Source: Streptomyces cavernicola (GTDB lineage Bacteria > Actinomycetota > Actinomycetes > Streptomycetales > Streptomycetaceae). From it: a stretch of 64,000 nucleotides of DNA. The position numbers and the translations under genes were made by a program. The stretch is from contig NZ_JASCIQ010000002.1 of NCBI RefSeq assembly GCF_029968035.1, positions 248,001-312,000 on the forward strand, read 5' to 3'. Shown here one piece after another: positions 1-12,452 of the stretch; positions within the stretch are counted from its first letter, which is position 1, and every line of letters starts with the position of its first letter. The notes below the pieces were generated by a model, which did no database searches, was not told where the DNA came from, and saw only the letters and a program-made list of their open reading frames with translations.

Positions 1-1467
<1,467 letters not shown>

Positions 1468-1509
1468 GTCGGCCGCACCAGCCGCAGCTCGAAAGGACTT
1501 TGACCAGCA

Positions 1510-4128
<2,619 letters not shown>

Positions 4129-4145
4129 CGCGAGGAGTGTAGGTC

Positions 4146-4793
4146 GTGAGTGGAGCCACGGGCGCCTCAGCAGGCACCAACGGATCGGACGGCGGCCGTG
4201 GCCCCGCCACTGACCCGCAAGGGGCTCAGGGGGGCACCGTGACGGACACCCGCGAACCACAGCCGGAGGCGTACGCCGGCAAGAAGGCCGAGTACGCCCC
4301 CGGCGCCCTCCCGAGCGAGCGCCAGCCCGCACAGGAGCAGGCCACGGCCTACCACCCGCCGCAGGCCTACCAGTCCGACGACGCGGTCCGTCGGCCGCGT
4401 ACGGGCGCGCGCACGACCCCGCGTACCCGCAAGGCGCGGCTGCGCGTGGCCAAGGCCGACCCCTGGTCGGTGATGAAGGTCAGCTTCCTGCTCTCCATCG
4501 CCCTGGGCATCTGCACGGTCGTCGCGGCCGCCGTGCTCTGGATGGTCATGGACGCCATGGGCGTCTTCTCCACGGTCGGCGGCACGATCGCCGAGGCCAC
4601 CGGCTCCAACGAGTCCAACGGCTTCGACCTGCAGTCCTTCCTGTCGCTGCCGCGCGTGCTCCTCTTCACGTCGATCATCGCGGTCCTCGACGTGGTCCTG
4701 GCGACGGCCCTGGCGACCCTCGGCGCGTTCATCTACAACCTGTCCGCCGGTTTCGTCGGCGGTGTGGAGCTGACGCTCGCCGAGGACGAGTGA
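4146..4793 (+). CDS. DUF3566 transmembrane protein downstream of gyrA
   Basis: This 215-aa protein starts at GTG 17 bp after gyrA and is probably in the same transcript. Residues 1 to about 110 are hydrophilic, Gly/Gln/Pro-rich and likely cytoplasmic. The rest holds the DUF3566 core, beginning near VMKVSFLLSIALGICTVVAA, with two hydrophobic membrane segments separated by a loop. Proteins of this family sit directly after gyrA across actinobacteria (the M. tuberculosis neighbour is Rv0007). The function is not established. The conserved linkage with gyrase may reflect operon position rather than a role in supercoiling. Confidence 0.9.
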   Translation: MSGATGASAGTNGSDGGRGPATDPQGAQGGTVTDTREPQPEAYAGKKAEYAPGALPSERQPAQEQATAYHPPQAYQSDDAVRRPRTGARTTPRTRKARLRVAKADPWSVMKVSFLLSIALGICTVVAAAVLWMVMDAMGVFSTVGGTIAEATGSNESNGFDLQSFLSLPRVLLFTSIIAVLDVVLATALATLGAFIYNLSAGFVGGVELTLAEDE

Positions 4794-4823
4794 GCGTCTC
4801 CGAAGGCTCCCGGGGCATCGATT

Positions 4824-4852
4824 TTGGGACTGGCCGCGTCGTGCGCTAATCT
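4824..4852 (+). promoter_or_regulatory. Probable sigma-70-type promoter of tRNA-Ile
   Basis: TTGGGA (4824-4829) and TAATCT (4847-4852) are spaced by 17 bp and end about 40 bp before the tRNA. This fits a HrdB-type promoter. It is predicted from motif match and position only. Confidence 0.5.
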
Positions 4853-4892
4853 TCAGAGGTCAGCGCGCGGGACACACACCGCAAAGCGCGGC

Positions 4893-4969
4893 GGGGCTAT
4901 AGCTCAGTTGGTTAGAGCGCATCCCTGATAAGGATGAGGCCACAGGTTCAAATCCTGTTAGCCCCACCA
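4893..4969 (+). tRNA. tRNA-Ile (anticodon GAT)
   Basis: A complete cloverleaf is visible. The acceptor GGGGCTA pairs with TAGCCCC, the D-arm contains AGCTCAGTTGGTTAGAGC, and the anticodon loop is CTGATAA with GAT at 4927-4929. The T-arm is ACAGG-TTCAAAT-CCTGT. The 3' CCA is encoded (4967-4969). The gene is intact and has no integrated element beside it. Confidence 0.98.
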
Positions 4970-4974
4970 GCACG

Positions 4975-5004
4975 AAGACCCTCAACCAGATGGTTGGGGG
5001 TCTT
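4975..5004 (+). terminator. Rho-independent terminator of tRNA-Ile
   Basis: AAGACCCTCAACCA and TGGTTGGGGGTCTT form a 14-bp stem with one G-T pair and a two-base loop, followed by TTTGT. It lies six bases after the encoded CCA. Confidence 0.85.
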
Positions 5005-5698
5005 TGTCGTTCCCGGCCGCGGTTCTGGCCGCGGGCTGGCCCAGGGGCCTGGGTCTGGGGCCTGAGTCTGGGGTCTGGCCTTGGGGCGCCTGGCTCGTCC
5101 GGACATGGCTGAGCGCACCGTTCCCGTACGAGGAGGTCGGCGCGCATGCGAAACGGCCCGTACACCGGAGGCTGTGGCCGGTACGGGCTTGGGTCTGTCG
5201 GGCGATGTGGCGGTGGGGTGGTTCTGCGCAACGTCAGGTGGACCGGTGGCGCGGGCCCTCATGGTTCTCCCCGGTGAGGTGAAGGGAGAGAGGCCGGTCA
5301 CTGGTCGGGTGGTGCGTTCCGTGCTTCGTGCTGTGTGTCTTGTGCTTTGCGCTTCGTACTGCGGGCTTCGTACTGCGGTGGTGCTGTGGTGCGTTGACGG
5401 CTGGGCCGTCCAGGAGGGGCATGGGCCGGCTGGGGCTGGGGCTTGGGCTCGGGGCCCGGGGGCCTGAACGCCTGTGGTGCGGGCGTCTGCCGGCTGCGTA
5501 CTGCGGTTGTCGAGCTGGTCCTGCTGTTGTTGCTGTCTTGCGGTCGAGCTGTCCTGCGGTTCTGCGGTCTTGCCGGCCTGCTGTTCCGTCTGGTGTTGCT
5601 CGTGCAGCGAGGGGGCTCGGGCCGGGGTTCTTCGTGCCTGGCCCGTGAACTGTCCTTGCTGGTAACGGCGTTGAGAGGTACGTCACCTCTGCCGGGGC
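5005..5698. other. Non-coding gap with imperfect short repeats
   Basis: These 694 bases hold no convincing gene. Open frames exist on both strands, but they lack ribosome sites, conserved motifs and normal Streptomyces third-position bias. The stretch is T/G-rich on the plus strand and full of short imperfect direct repeats, for example variants of GGGCCTGGGTCTGG (5038-5085) and two copies of CTTCGTACTGCGG (5352-5381). It separates the tRNA-Ile terminator from the 3' end of the minus-strand gene at 5699. Confidence 0.6.
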
Positions 5699-6082
5699 TC
5701 AGAGCGCCAGCTCTTCGGAGTCGGCCGGCTGGACGCGCTCCCGGTTGACGACGTCCGCTTCCGTGGCTGCGTCGACCTGGTTCACGTCGGACAGGGGCGT
5801 GGCGAGCGTCAGACCGCGGGTGCTGGGGGACGAGCCGTGCGCCTCGGCGCGGATGCGCTGCTTCATCGTGGGCGGCCGGTTGAGTTCGTACGGCTTCGCC
5901 TTGGGCGCGGGCGCCACGTACGGGGCCTTGGCGGCGGGCTCCGCGCTGCTGCTGCCGCTGCTGTCCTGCTGCGGGGCGGCCGGGGCGGCGGTGGCGGTGG
6001 TGATGAGGCCCAGGGAGGCGAAGAAGGCCAGCAGGGCGGCGACGACGACGGACCAGATACGGGTGACGTTGTTGGGAGCCAC
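5699..6082 (-). CDS. Small secreted or membrane-anchored protein (possibly DUF6344)
   Basis: This 127-aa protein starts at GTG (6082). Residues 8-33 form a hydrophobic stretch ending in TATAAPA, which reads as a signal peptide or N-terminal anchor. The remainder is polar and low-complexity: a Ser/Ala/Pro-rich part, then KPYELNRPPTMKQRIRAEAHG, then an acidic tail ending EELAL. No catalytic motif is visible. I recall a Streptomyces family annotated DUF6344 at this position, but the assignment is from memory. The gene is monocistronic and divergent from the DLW-39 gene, sharing a roughly 300-bp intergenic region with a palindrome at 6312-6333. Confidence 0.7.
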   Translation of the reverse strand: MAPNNVTRIWSVVVAALLAFFASLGLITTATAAPAAPQQDSSGSSSAEPAAKAPYVAPAPKAKPYELNRPPTMKQRIRAEAHGSSPSTRGLTLATPLSDVNQVDAATEADVVNRERVQPADSEELAL

Positions 6083-6311
6083 GATCCCTCACTTTCGGGT
6101 CGGAGGATTTGCGTACTTTCCTCATGATGTGTACGAGGTCCGAGAAGTGCGGGAGCTCGATCCGTGATTCGCGGATCTTCCGATGAACACCACCCGTATG
6201 GGCGCAAACCGCCCAGGAGTGCCGAAAAATCACGTTCTGTGGGTGGATCGGTGCGCATCGTGAGGGCGTCTACTGCTGTGCGCGGAGCGGGAGTTGAGTC
6301 CGGCGGCAGGT

Positions 6312-6333
6312 CACCGATCGGTATCGATCGGTG
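6312..6333. promoter_or_regulatory. Operator-like perfect palindrome
   Basis: CACCGATCG and CGATCGGTG are exact inverted repeats separated by GTAT. The site is 54 bp before the DLW-39 start and overlaps the place where a -35 element would lie for the TATAGT sequence at 6336-6341. It may control either divergent gene; the regulator is unknown. Confidence 0.5.
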
Positions 6334-6386
6334 TGTATAGTCGGGCGCCAGAGGTCCCCTACGTCAAGGAAAGACGAGGTAGCGCG

Positions 6387-6515
6387 GTGAAGAAGCTTCT
6401 CCTGGTCGCACTGGCCGCCATCGGCGGGCTCCTCGTGTACCGCCAGATCCAGGCGGATCGCGCCGAGCAGGATCTGTGGACGGAGGCGACTGACTCCGTG
6501 CCCGCAGGTTCGTGA
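6387..6515 (+). CDS. DLW-39 family small membrane protein
   Basis: This 42-aa protein starts at GTG (6387), eight bases after GACGAGG. It has a short basic N-terminus (KKLLL), one hydrophobic segment (LLVALAAIGGLLVY) and a polar tail that includes the EQDLWTEAT signature of the actinobacterial DLW-39 family. I know of no established function. It is tightly followed by a terminator, so it is transcribed alone. An upstream in-frame extension to 6294 exists but has no ribosome site and runs through the promoter region. Confidence 0.85.
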   Translation: MKKLLLVALAAIGGLLVYRQIQADRAEQDLWTEATDSVPAGS

Positions 6516-6537
6516 GTCCCGTAACGCTCTTCGCAGG

Positions 6538-6570
6538 CCCCGGTCGCCCCAGGCGGCCGGGGCTTTGTGT
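6538..6570 (+). terminator. Rho-independent terminator after DLW-39 gene
   Basis: CCCCGGTCGCC and GGCGGCCGGGG form an 11-bp stem with one G-T pair, followed by CTTTGTGTT. Confidence 0.75.
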
Positions 6571-6794
6571 TGCGGTGGCGGGGTTCGGGGCTCTGCTGTA
6601 GGCCGTGGCGTGACTGTGGATGCGTACGCGGGATGCGCACGGCGGATGTGTGGCGGATGCGTACGGCCTCGGGATTTGCCTGCGTTAAGGAATTCCTTGC
6701 AGAAGCAAATGGATCGGTGATTCTGTCCGGCGCAGACAACGCGGGGATCTGCGGGGCAGGATGGTGCGCGGCCGGGCGACGACGAGGGGGCGGG

Positions 6795-8207
6795 ATGGAG
6801 CGGCGCGGCACCGGGCGCTGGAGGAAGCACGGGGCGGCGGTGTGCGGCGCGGCGGTGGCCGGGACGGCACTGCTGTCGACGGCGGCCGCCCACGCCGCGT
6901 CGGCGGAGGACCCGAGCCCGTACGCGTTCGCTTCCGATGCGGAGCGCGTCCAGGGGGCCGCTGACCGGGGTGGGGCGCAGCCGCTCAACTCCGGTTCCGT
7001 GTACCGCAGTTCCATCGGCGCGGGGCAGACCCTCTACTACGCCGTCGAGCTCGACGACGAGTCCAGCGCGTACGCGTCCGCCGTCGCCGTCCCCCGCTTC
7101 GGTTCGGCGGTGGCGTACGGGGACCGGATCGCGGTGACCCTCCAGGACGCGGAGGGGAACACCTGCGGCTCCGAGAAGGCCTCGTTCGGGGCGGCCGACT
7201 ACGCGGCCCCGCTCGCCGCCACCGCCGAGCGGCTCATCGACGGAGGCGGTACGCGCTGCCGGGAGGCCGGCACGTACTACGTCGTCGTACAGCGTGGCAG
7301 CGGCGGTGAGTCGTCGCGGGCGGCCTGGGACCTGGAGTTGAGCCTGGCGGCCGAGCCGCGGCTCGAAGGGGGTGCGCCCAGCGAGGCACCGGCGGAGGCC
7401 CAGGATCCGGTCGCCCCGCCGCCGCCCACAGGGGCGCCGGAGGAGGCCGAGGGCGGCACCGGCTTCAACGACGCGCGGCTCCTCGGCCACGGCGTGTGGC
7501 AGGACCGCATCAGGCCCGGCCAGACGCGGTTCTACCGAGTGCCGGTCGACTGGGGCCAACAGCTGTCCGCGCAGGTCGAGTTGGAGGGCGCGAAGAGCGG
7601 CGGGGGCGGGGTGCTCGGCAGCGTGCCCAAGGCGCTGAACGTGAGCGTCCACAACCCCGCCAGGACCACGGTGACCTCGGTCGGGGAGAGCTACCGCGGC
7701 GAGCCCGTCGACACGACCCTCGAACCGATGGCGGCGGTGGCGTACGAGAACCGGTACGCGGCGCGGCCCGAGACCAAGCAGGTGCGGTTCCCCGGCTCGT
7801 ACTACGTGCAGGTGACGCTCGATCCGAAGCTGCGCCAGAAGTACGGCGACGACGGGCTCGCGCTCACCCTGCACCTCGGCGTCACCGGCGAGCCCAGGAC
7901 GGACGTCGCGTACGCGGGCGACCCGGGGCCCTTCCAGGTCGGCGAGGGCGGCACGGACGCGCCGACGAGCGGGTCCGGGGCGGCCGACGCGGACTCCGGG
8001 GTCGGGAGCGGCCTGGGGCGCGACGTGCTGACGGTCCTCGCGGTGGCCGGGATCGGCACGGGCACGGTGCTGGTGCTCGTTCTGATGCTGTGGACGCTCG
8101 CCGCCCGCAGGCTCGCCGCACGCCGGGCGGCGAAGGAGGAGACCGTGCCGCGCGCGCCGAAGGAAGAGGCGGCGGCGGGGGCGTACGGGGCTCCGCGGTC
8201 GCGCTAG
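6795..8207 (+). CDS. Secreted, C-terminally membrane-anchored protein of unknown function
   Basis: This 470-aa protein starts at ATG 6795 behind a GAGGGGG ribosome site; the longer frame from 6567 runs through non-coding sequence. It has an N-terminal signal peptide with a basic n-region and an alanine-rich core ending AAAHAASA. Two similar extracellular beta-rich blocks follow, at roughly residues 70-195 and 225-385. Each begins with a phrase like GSVYRSSIGAGQTLYYAVEL or GVWQDRIRPGQTRFYRVPV, separated by a Pro-rich linker. A transmembrane helix near the end is followed by a basic, charged cytoplasmic tail. No catalytic residues are recognisable. The convergent gene downstream is a Ser/Thr kinase. 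Confidence 0.8.
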   Translation: MERRGTGRWRKHGAAVCGAAVAGTALLSTAAAHAASAEDPSPYAFASDAERVQGAADRGGAQPLNSGSVYRSSIGAGQTLYYAVELDDESSAYASAVAVPRFGSAVAYGDRIAVTLQDAEGNTCGSEKASFGAADYAAPLAATAERLIDGGGTRCREAGTYYVVVQRGSGGESSRAAWDLELSLAAEPRLEGGAPSEAPAEAQDPVAPPPPTGAPEEAEGGTGFNDARLLGHGVWQDRIRPGQTRFYRVPVDWGQQLSAQVELEGAKSGGGGVLGSVPKALNVSVHNPARTTVTSVGESYRGEPVDTTLEPMAAVAYENRYAARPETKQVRFPGSYYVQVTLDPKLRQKYGDDGLALTLHLGVTGEPRTDVAYAGDPGPFQVGEGGTDAPTSGSGAADADSGVGSGLGRDVLTVLAVAGIGTGTVLVLVLMLWTLAARRLAARRAAKEETVPRAPKEEAAAGAYGAPRSR

Positions 8208-8256
8208 ATCCCGTCGGGGCCCCGCGTGCGTCGAAAGCCTGTTCAGGGGCCCGCGT

Positions 8257-9684
8257 TCAGAGCTGGCTCAGCGCCCAGAAGCCGACCGCGTAGCCGACGA
8301 GCGCAAGCAGCAGGACGGGCACGGCCACCTTCACGGGCGGGCCGGGACGGCGCCTGCGGTGTTGCTGCCGCGGGGCCTCGCCGACAACCCCGCCGGGGGC
8401 TGCGACGGGGGCCGGCGCGGTCGGGGGCGTGAACTGCTCGGCCGGCGTGGGCTTCGCCGTGTACGGGCGGGTGATCGGGTACGTGTACCCGTCCTCGTCG
8501 AACGGGGGCCCAGGCAGCCGCTCCGCCAGTGGCGCGGGTGGCGTCGACGGCTGCGGTGGCTGCGGAGGGGCAACCGGAGCCGGAGGCACGGGAGTTGGGG
8601 TGGGGGTCGGTGTCGGGGTCGGGGTCGGCGGATGGGCGGCCGCCGGCGACGAGTCCCGTACGGCGGAGGGCGTCCCGTCGGGCGGCGCCAGGTGGAAGTC
8701 GTCGCTCCGGTCCGGCGCGCGTGTGGGCGGAGGCGTCACGGGCCGGGCCGGCGGCGCCTGTGGAGGGGGCGGGAGCGGCGGCGGGGTCGTCACGGGCGGG
8801 CGCTTGAGCGGGCCCTCCGGCCCGAACCCCGGTGGCAGCGGCCCGAGTTGGTCGAAGACCTCGATGATCTCGTCGTCCGGGCCGGGCTCGGGCAGCAGCT
8901 CGACCGCCGCGAGCAGCGCCTTGCGCGCACCCGCCGCCGTACGGAACCTGGCGTCCGGGTCCGGTTGCAGCAGGGTCGCGAGGACCTGCCACAGCGGTTC
9001 CGGGATGCCCTGCGGGGCGTCCGGGGTGCCGTGCGCGGCGAAGTGCTGGATCAGGGCCTTGGAGTCCGGCTTGGCGCCCTCCAGGAGATACAGCGCCACG
9101 AGCCCCACCGCGAACAGGTCCCCGGGGAAGTCCGGCTCGTCGCCGAGCATCTGCTCGGGCGCGAAGTAGCCGGGCGTCCCCACCACGTAGTCGGTCTCGG
9201 TGAGCCGGGGCTCGCCCTTGCGCATGGCGATGCCGAAGTCGGACAGGCGCAGATGCGGCCGTCCGGTGCCGGTGGCCTCCAGGAGGATGTTGGCCGGCTT
9301 GATGTCGCGGTGCACGACGCCTTCCTCGTGCACCGCGGTGAGCCCGGCGAGCAGCTGGTCGAGCAGCGTGCACACGAACGCGGGCGCCAACGGCCCGTAG
9401 TCCCCGATGACATGGGCCAGGGAGCCGCCCTTGACCAGGTCCATGGTGAACAGGACCTTGTCGTCGTCCGCCGCCCAGCTGGCCGGGGCCAGGACGTGCG
9501 GATGGTCGATGCGCAGGGCCTGCTCGCGGACGAAGCGGAGCAGGGTGTGCGCGTCGCTCTGCTGCAGGACCTTGGCGGCGACATAGCGGCGCCTGCGGTG
9601 GTCCCATGCACGCCACACGGCGCCCGCGCCACCGCGGCCGATCGGGTCGACCAGTTCGTACCGGCCGGCGAAGACCTCACCCAT
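8257..9684 (-). CDS. Membrane-anchored Ser/Thr protein kinase
   Basis: This is a 475-aa Hanks-type kinase. The kinase domain spans about residues 8-260, with GRGGAGAVW glycine loop, catalytic Lys38, HRDIKPAN (Asp127) and DFG (about 149-151). It is followed by a long Pro/Thr-rich juxtamembrane region including an alternating P-T run encoded by a GT-rich repeat. One C-terminal membrane helix (VAVPVLLLALVGYAVGFWAL) leaves only SQL outside, so there is no extracellular sensor domain. The activation segment is slightly atypical (SDFGIAMRKG). It lies 145 bp downstream of a helix-turn-helix regulator on the same strand. Its substrate is unknown. Confidence 0.93.
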   Translation of the reverse strand: MGEVFAGRYELVDPIGRGGAGAVWRAWDHRRRRYVAAKVLQQSDAHTLLRFVREQALRIDHPHVLAPASWAADDDKVLFTMDLVKGGSLAHVIGDYGPLAPAFVCTLLDQLLAGLTAVHEEGVVHRDIKPANILLEATGTGRPHLRLSDFGIAMRKGEPRLTETDYVVGTPGYFAPEQMLGDEPDFPGDLFAVGLVALYLLEGAKPDSKALIQHFAAHGTPDAPQGIPEPLWQVLATLLQPDPDARFRTAAGARKALLAAVELLPEPGPDDEIIEVFDQLGPLPPGFGPEGPLKRPPVTTPPPLPPPPQAPPARPVTPPPTRAPDRSDDFHLAPPDGTPSAVRDSSPAAAHPPTPTPTPTPTPTPVPPAPVAPPQPPQPSTPPAPLAERLPGPPFDEDGYTYPITRPYTAKPTPAEQFTPPTAPAPVAAPGGVVGEAPRQQHRRRRPGPPVKVAVPVLLLALVGYAVGFWALSQL

Positions 9685-9743
9685 GGCCCTGCTGCACTCC
9701 CAGCTCCAGCCTCTCCGGCTGCTCGGACTAGTGCCTGGACTGT

Positions 9744-9804
9744 TCGTACGTACCGTTCTCGTCGTACGTACCGCTCTTGCTGAGTCGCGTGCCGCTCTTG
9801 CTGA
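9744..9804. repeat. Short direct repeats between regulator and kinase
   Basis: TCGTACGTACCG occurs at 9744-9755 and 9762-9773. CGCTCTTGCTGA follows at 9772-9783, and a second copy lies just before 9804. They sit in the 145-bp gap upstream of the minus-strand kinase and may be promoter-proximal. No function is evident. Confidence 0.5.
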
Positions 9805-9829
9805 AACCGTTCAGCAGAAGCGGAAGCGG

Positions 9830-10378
9830 TCAGTTCTGGTGCGACTCGTAGTGGGCGACGGCGTCCGAAGTGCGCCCGGCGCCGTACACCTTGAGGAACT
9901 CTGCCAGTTCGGGGTGGGTCGAGGCGAGAGCGTTCGCGGCCTCGATGATGTCCCCCGCGGCCGAGACGGAACGCAGCAGCGACTGGATCTCGCGGACCAC
10001 GCGCTTGACCGTCGGGGCGCCCGAACTGATCGCCGTCTGACCGGCGTTGGTGAGGACCGAGCCGCCCTGCGACTTCTTGATCTCCTCCATGCGCTCGGCG
10101 GCCTCCGCGGCGCTGACGCTGCCGTCCGCCACCTGGCCGGCCAACTCCTGCAGGTGCTGCACCCGCTGGACCACGGCCGGGTTGCCGATCTTGGCCCGCT
10201 GGCCGCTCATCAGCTGGGAGAGCATCGGGGCGGAGAGCCCGAGCACCGCGGCGAGCCGGGCCTGGTTGAGCCCCAGATCGTCGATGAGCCGCCGGAACAG
10301 CGCCCCCAGAGGCTCCCCGTACCAGCTGCGCTGCAGCTCCCTGGCTCTTGCGGTGGCTTCCTGCTGTGCCGTGTCCAT
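9830..10378 (-). CDS. Helix-turn-helix (XRE-like) transcriptional regulator
   Basis: This 182-aa protein has an N-terminal helix-turn-helix at about residues 35-62 (LGLNQARLAAVLGLSAPMLS), preceded by a basic helix. Residues 75-182 are helical and hydrophilic and contain no recognisable ligand-binding or enzymatic domain. The most likely role is DNA-binding regulation, perhaps of itself or the neighbouring kinase. The gene is divergent from tRNA-Ala and starts at ATG 10378 with an upstream GGGGAG ribosome site. Confidence 0.88.
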   Translation of the reverse strand: MDTAQQEATARARELQRSWYGEPLGALFRRLIDDLGLNQARLAAVLGLSAPMLSQLMSGQRAKIGNPAVVQRVQHLQELAGQVADGSVSAAEAAERMEEIKKSQGGSVLTNAGQTAISSGAPTVKRVVREIQSLLRSVSAAGDIIEAANALASTHPELAEFLKVYGAGRTSDAVAHYESHQN

Positions 10379-10455
10379 GGCGTCTCCCCTTCGCTGCTGC
10401 GAACCTCGCCGAGCATCTTACGGAGAGTGGTCGTCCACCGGGACCCCCAATCTTT

Positions 10456-10486
10456 TTGCGAGACTCGGGGGAAGACCCGGTACTCT
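10456..10486 (+). promoter_or_regulatory. Possible promoter of tRNA-Ala
   Basis: TTGCGA (10456-10461) and TACTCT (10481-10486) lie upstream of the tRNA. The spacing is 19 bp, longer than ideal, so the -35 assignment is weak. Confidence 0.35.
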
Positions 10487-10537
10487 GGTCTGCGGCGGAC
10501 GAGAGACCGGGGTTCTTCCGGTCGATCAGTCGTTTCC

Positions 10538-10610
10538 GGGGCCTTAGCTCAGTTGGTAGAGCGCTGTCTTTGCATGGCAGATGTCAGGAGTTCGACTCTC
10601 CTAGGCTCCA
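10538..10610 (+). tRNA. tRNA-Ala (anticodon TGC)
   Basis: The acceptor GGGGCCT pairs with AGGCTCC (one G-T pair). The anticodon stem-loop CTGTC-TTTGCAT-GGCAG places TGC at 10571-10573, and the T-arm is AGGAG-TTCGACT-CTCCT. The discriminator A is followed by CCG, so CCA is not encoded. Confidence 0.97.
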
Positions 10611-10616
10611 CCGGAC

Positions 10617-10658
10617 AGAACCCCTCCGAACTGCGGAAACGCAGGGCGGAGGGGTTCT
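10617..10658 (+). terminator. Terminator of tRNA-Ala
   Basis: AGAACCCCTCCG and CGGAGGGGTTCT are perfect inverted repeats, and an inner CTGCG/CGCAG stem lies between them. The structure begins seven bases after the tRNA. Confidence 0.85.
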
Positions 10659-10702
10659 CGCATGTACCGCGTGCACCACATGCATTGCGTGCACCACATG
10701 CA

Positions 10703-10749
10703 GAAGGCCGTGGGGCGGAGGACTCGAAGTCCTCCGCCCCACGGCCTTC
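10703..10749. terminator. Long perfect hairpin, probable terminator of the DUF5324 gene
   Basis: Two exact 22-base inverted repeats (10703-10724 and 10728-10749) are separated by CGA. The hairpin lies 24 bp past the stop codon of the minus-strand gene at 10773 and could work in both directions. Just upstream, GCGTGCACCACATGCA is repeated in tandem at about 10669-10702. Confidence 0.75.
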
Positions 10750-10772
10750 CGCACGCGGTGGCCGCTGTGCTG

Positions 10773-11501
10773 TCAGCGTTCGTCAGGGCGCTGGGGCGTC
10801 CAGTTGCCGCCCTCGCGCTTCGCCGCCTCCTCCTCGGCCTCCTTGGCCTGGACCTCGGGGTCGAGTACGTCCTGGCGGCTGCCGTCGACCGAGGACAGCC
10901 GGGCCGAGTCCGGCACTTCGGTGGGGGCCGGCGGTTCCACGAGCCAGTCCGGGTTGGCCTGCTTGTCCCACCACTTCCACGCGGCGAACGCGGCGGCGCC
11001 CAGCAGGCCGACCAGGCCGATCCGCTTGAGGGCACGGCCGGCGAAGGCGCGCCGCCGGTGCCTGCGGACCAGGTGCTCGATCTCCTTCGGCGAGACCTGA
11101 CCGCGCAGCGCCGAGACGGCGGCGCTGCCGCGTGCGGCGGCCTCGGTGGCAGCGGGCTGGGCGGCCGCCACGGCCTGCTCGACGTGCGGCCGGGCCGCGG
11201 CCGCCGCCTGCCGGGCCGCCTTGCGAGTGCGGTGGGCCGCCTCGTCCAGCTTCGGCGGCACGTGCGTACGGGCCTGCACGATCCGCGGGGCGAGATGGGC
11301 GTCGTACTGGGCGCGTGCCTGATCGGCCGCTTCCTTGGCGGCGTCGGACACCTTCGGCGCGAGCCGTACGCGGGCCTCGTGCGCGTAGAGCGCCGCCCGG
11401 TCCTTGGCCGTGTCGGCGTAGGGCGCCACCACTTCCGCGGCGTGACGCACGCTGTCCTTCGCCGAGCTGGCCGCGGCGCGCGCGCTGTCGATGCGGGTCA
11501 C
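10773..11501 (-). CDS. DUF5324 family membrane-associated protein
   Basis: This 242-aa protein has residues 1 to about 145 dominated by Ala/Arg/Lys/Glu helices (repeated A-A-x-x-A and DAAKEAADQARAQ patterns), apparently amphipathic and apolipoprotein-like. A single hydrophobic helix follows (GLVGLLGAAAFAAW), then an acidic Pro-rich tail. I recognise this layout as the Streptomyces DUF5324 family. Its function is unknown; lipid or envelope association is inferred from the helices only. It is the sole gene between tRNA-Ala and the cyclophilin gene, and it faces the tRNA. Confidence 0.8.
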   Translation of the reverse strand: MTRIDSARAAASSAKDSVRHAAEVVAPYADTAKDRAALYAHEARVRLAPKVSDAAKEAADQARAQYDAHLAPRIVQARTHVPPKLDEAAHRTRKAARQAAAAARPHVEQAVAAAQPAATEAAARGSAAVSALRGQVSPKEIEHLVRRHRRRAFAGRALKRIGLVGLLGAAAFAAWKWWDKQANPDWLVEPPAPTEVPDSARLSSVDGSRQDVLDPEVQAKEAEEEAAKREGGNWTPQRPDER

Positions 11502-11850
11502 GGGTTCCTCCTCCTCGGTGGCGTACGGTATTTCACCTTTCCACCCTTTTTCGGATCATGCCCGTCGGGTGACGGGGTGGCATGCGTGGGCGGGCATCCG
11601 GGTCATCGGCCCCAGGGGGCGTCGACTCCGGGCAATCTTCGTAACTTTCGCGGTCGACAATGCCACGGATCGGTCGTGTGCGCGCCGCTTCCGGCGGTAG
11701 TGATCGGGCGGTTCCGGGCGCGTTGCGAGGTCGAGTACCCGATGTGCGTGCCTCCTGTCACCGGATCCCGGGGTTCCGTTCATTTCTCCCGTCGGGTACG
11801 GAATCCGTGGGAGGATTCGGGGCGTCAGAGAAGGCAACGGAAGGCAGATC

Positions 11851-12384
11851 GTGGCTGAGCAGCTTTACGCCACCCTGAAGACCAACCACGGCGACATCGA
11901 GATCCGGCTGCTGCCGAACCACGCGCCGAAGACGGTTGCGAACTTCGTGGAACTCGCCCAGGGCGAGCGGGAGTGGACTCACCCGGCCACCGGCAAGAAG
12001 TCCACGGACAAGCTGTACGACGGCACGGTCTTCCACCGCGTGATCAGCGGTTTCATGATTCAGGGCGGCGACCCGCTGGGCAACGGCACCGGCGGCCCGG
12101 GTTACGAGTTCAAGGACGAGTTCCACCCGGAGCTCGGCTTCGACAAGCCCTACCTCCTGGCGATGGCCAACGCGGGGCCGGGCACCAACGGCTCGCAGTT
12201 CTTCATCACCGTCTCGCCGACCGCCTGGCTGACCCGTAAGCACACCATCTTCGGCGAGGTCACCGACACCGCGAGCCAGAAGGTCGTGGACGCCATCGCG
12301 GCCGTGCAGACCAACCCGCGCACCGACCGGCCGCTCAACGACGTCGTCATCGAGTCGGTCGTGGTCGAGAAGCGCGAGGGCTGA
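11851..12384 (+). CDS. ppiA: Cytoplasmic peptidyl-prolyl cis-trans isomerase (cyclophilin)
   Basis: This 177-aa single-domain cyclophilin catalyses proline cis-trans isomerisation in protein folding. Family residues are intact: FHRVISGFMIQGGDP with the catalytic arginine, then GSQFFITVSPT. There is no signal peptide, so it acts in the cytoplasm. GTG 11851 is preceded by GGAAGGCAG. It is followed by a terminator at 12453. A cyclophilin-rhomboid-crgA order beside oriC is familiar in Streptomyces. Confidence 0.96.
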   Translation: MAEQLYATLKTNHGDIEIRLLPNHAPKTVANFVELAQGEREWTHPATGKKSTDKLYDGTVFHRVISGFMIQGGDPLGNGTGGPGYEFKDEFHPELGFDKPYLLAMANAGPGTNGSQFFITVSPTAWLTRKHTIFGEVTDTASQKVVDAIAAVQTNPRTDRPLNDVVIESVVVEKREG

Positions 12385-12452
12385 GGCAGGCACGGATCCT
12401 GGCGCGGATCCCGGCTGGCGTCCCGGCACGGATCCCCGGCAGGGAACCTTTT

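Noticed and set aside
5298..6233. Minus-strand frame of 311 aa over the gap and the small secreted-protein gene
   Set aside because: It is in a different frame from the signal-peptide protein at 5699-6082, is Arg/Pro-rich, and has no plausible start site.
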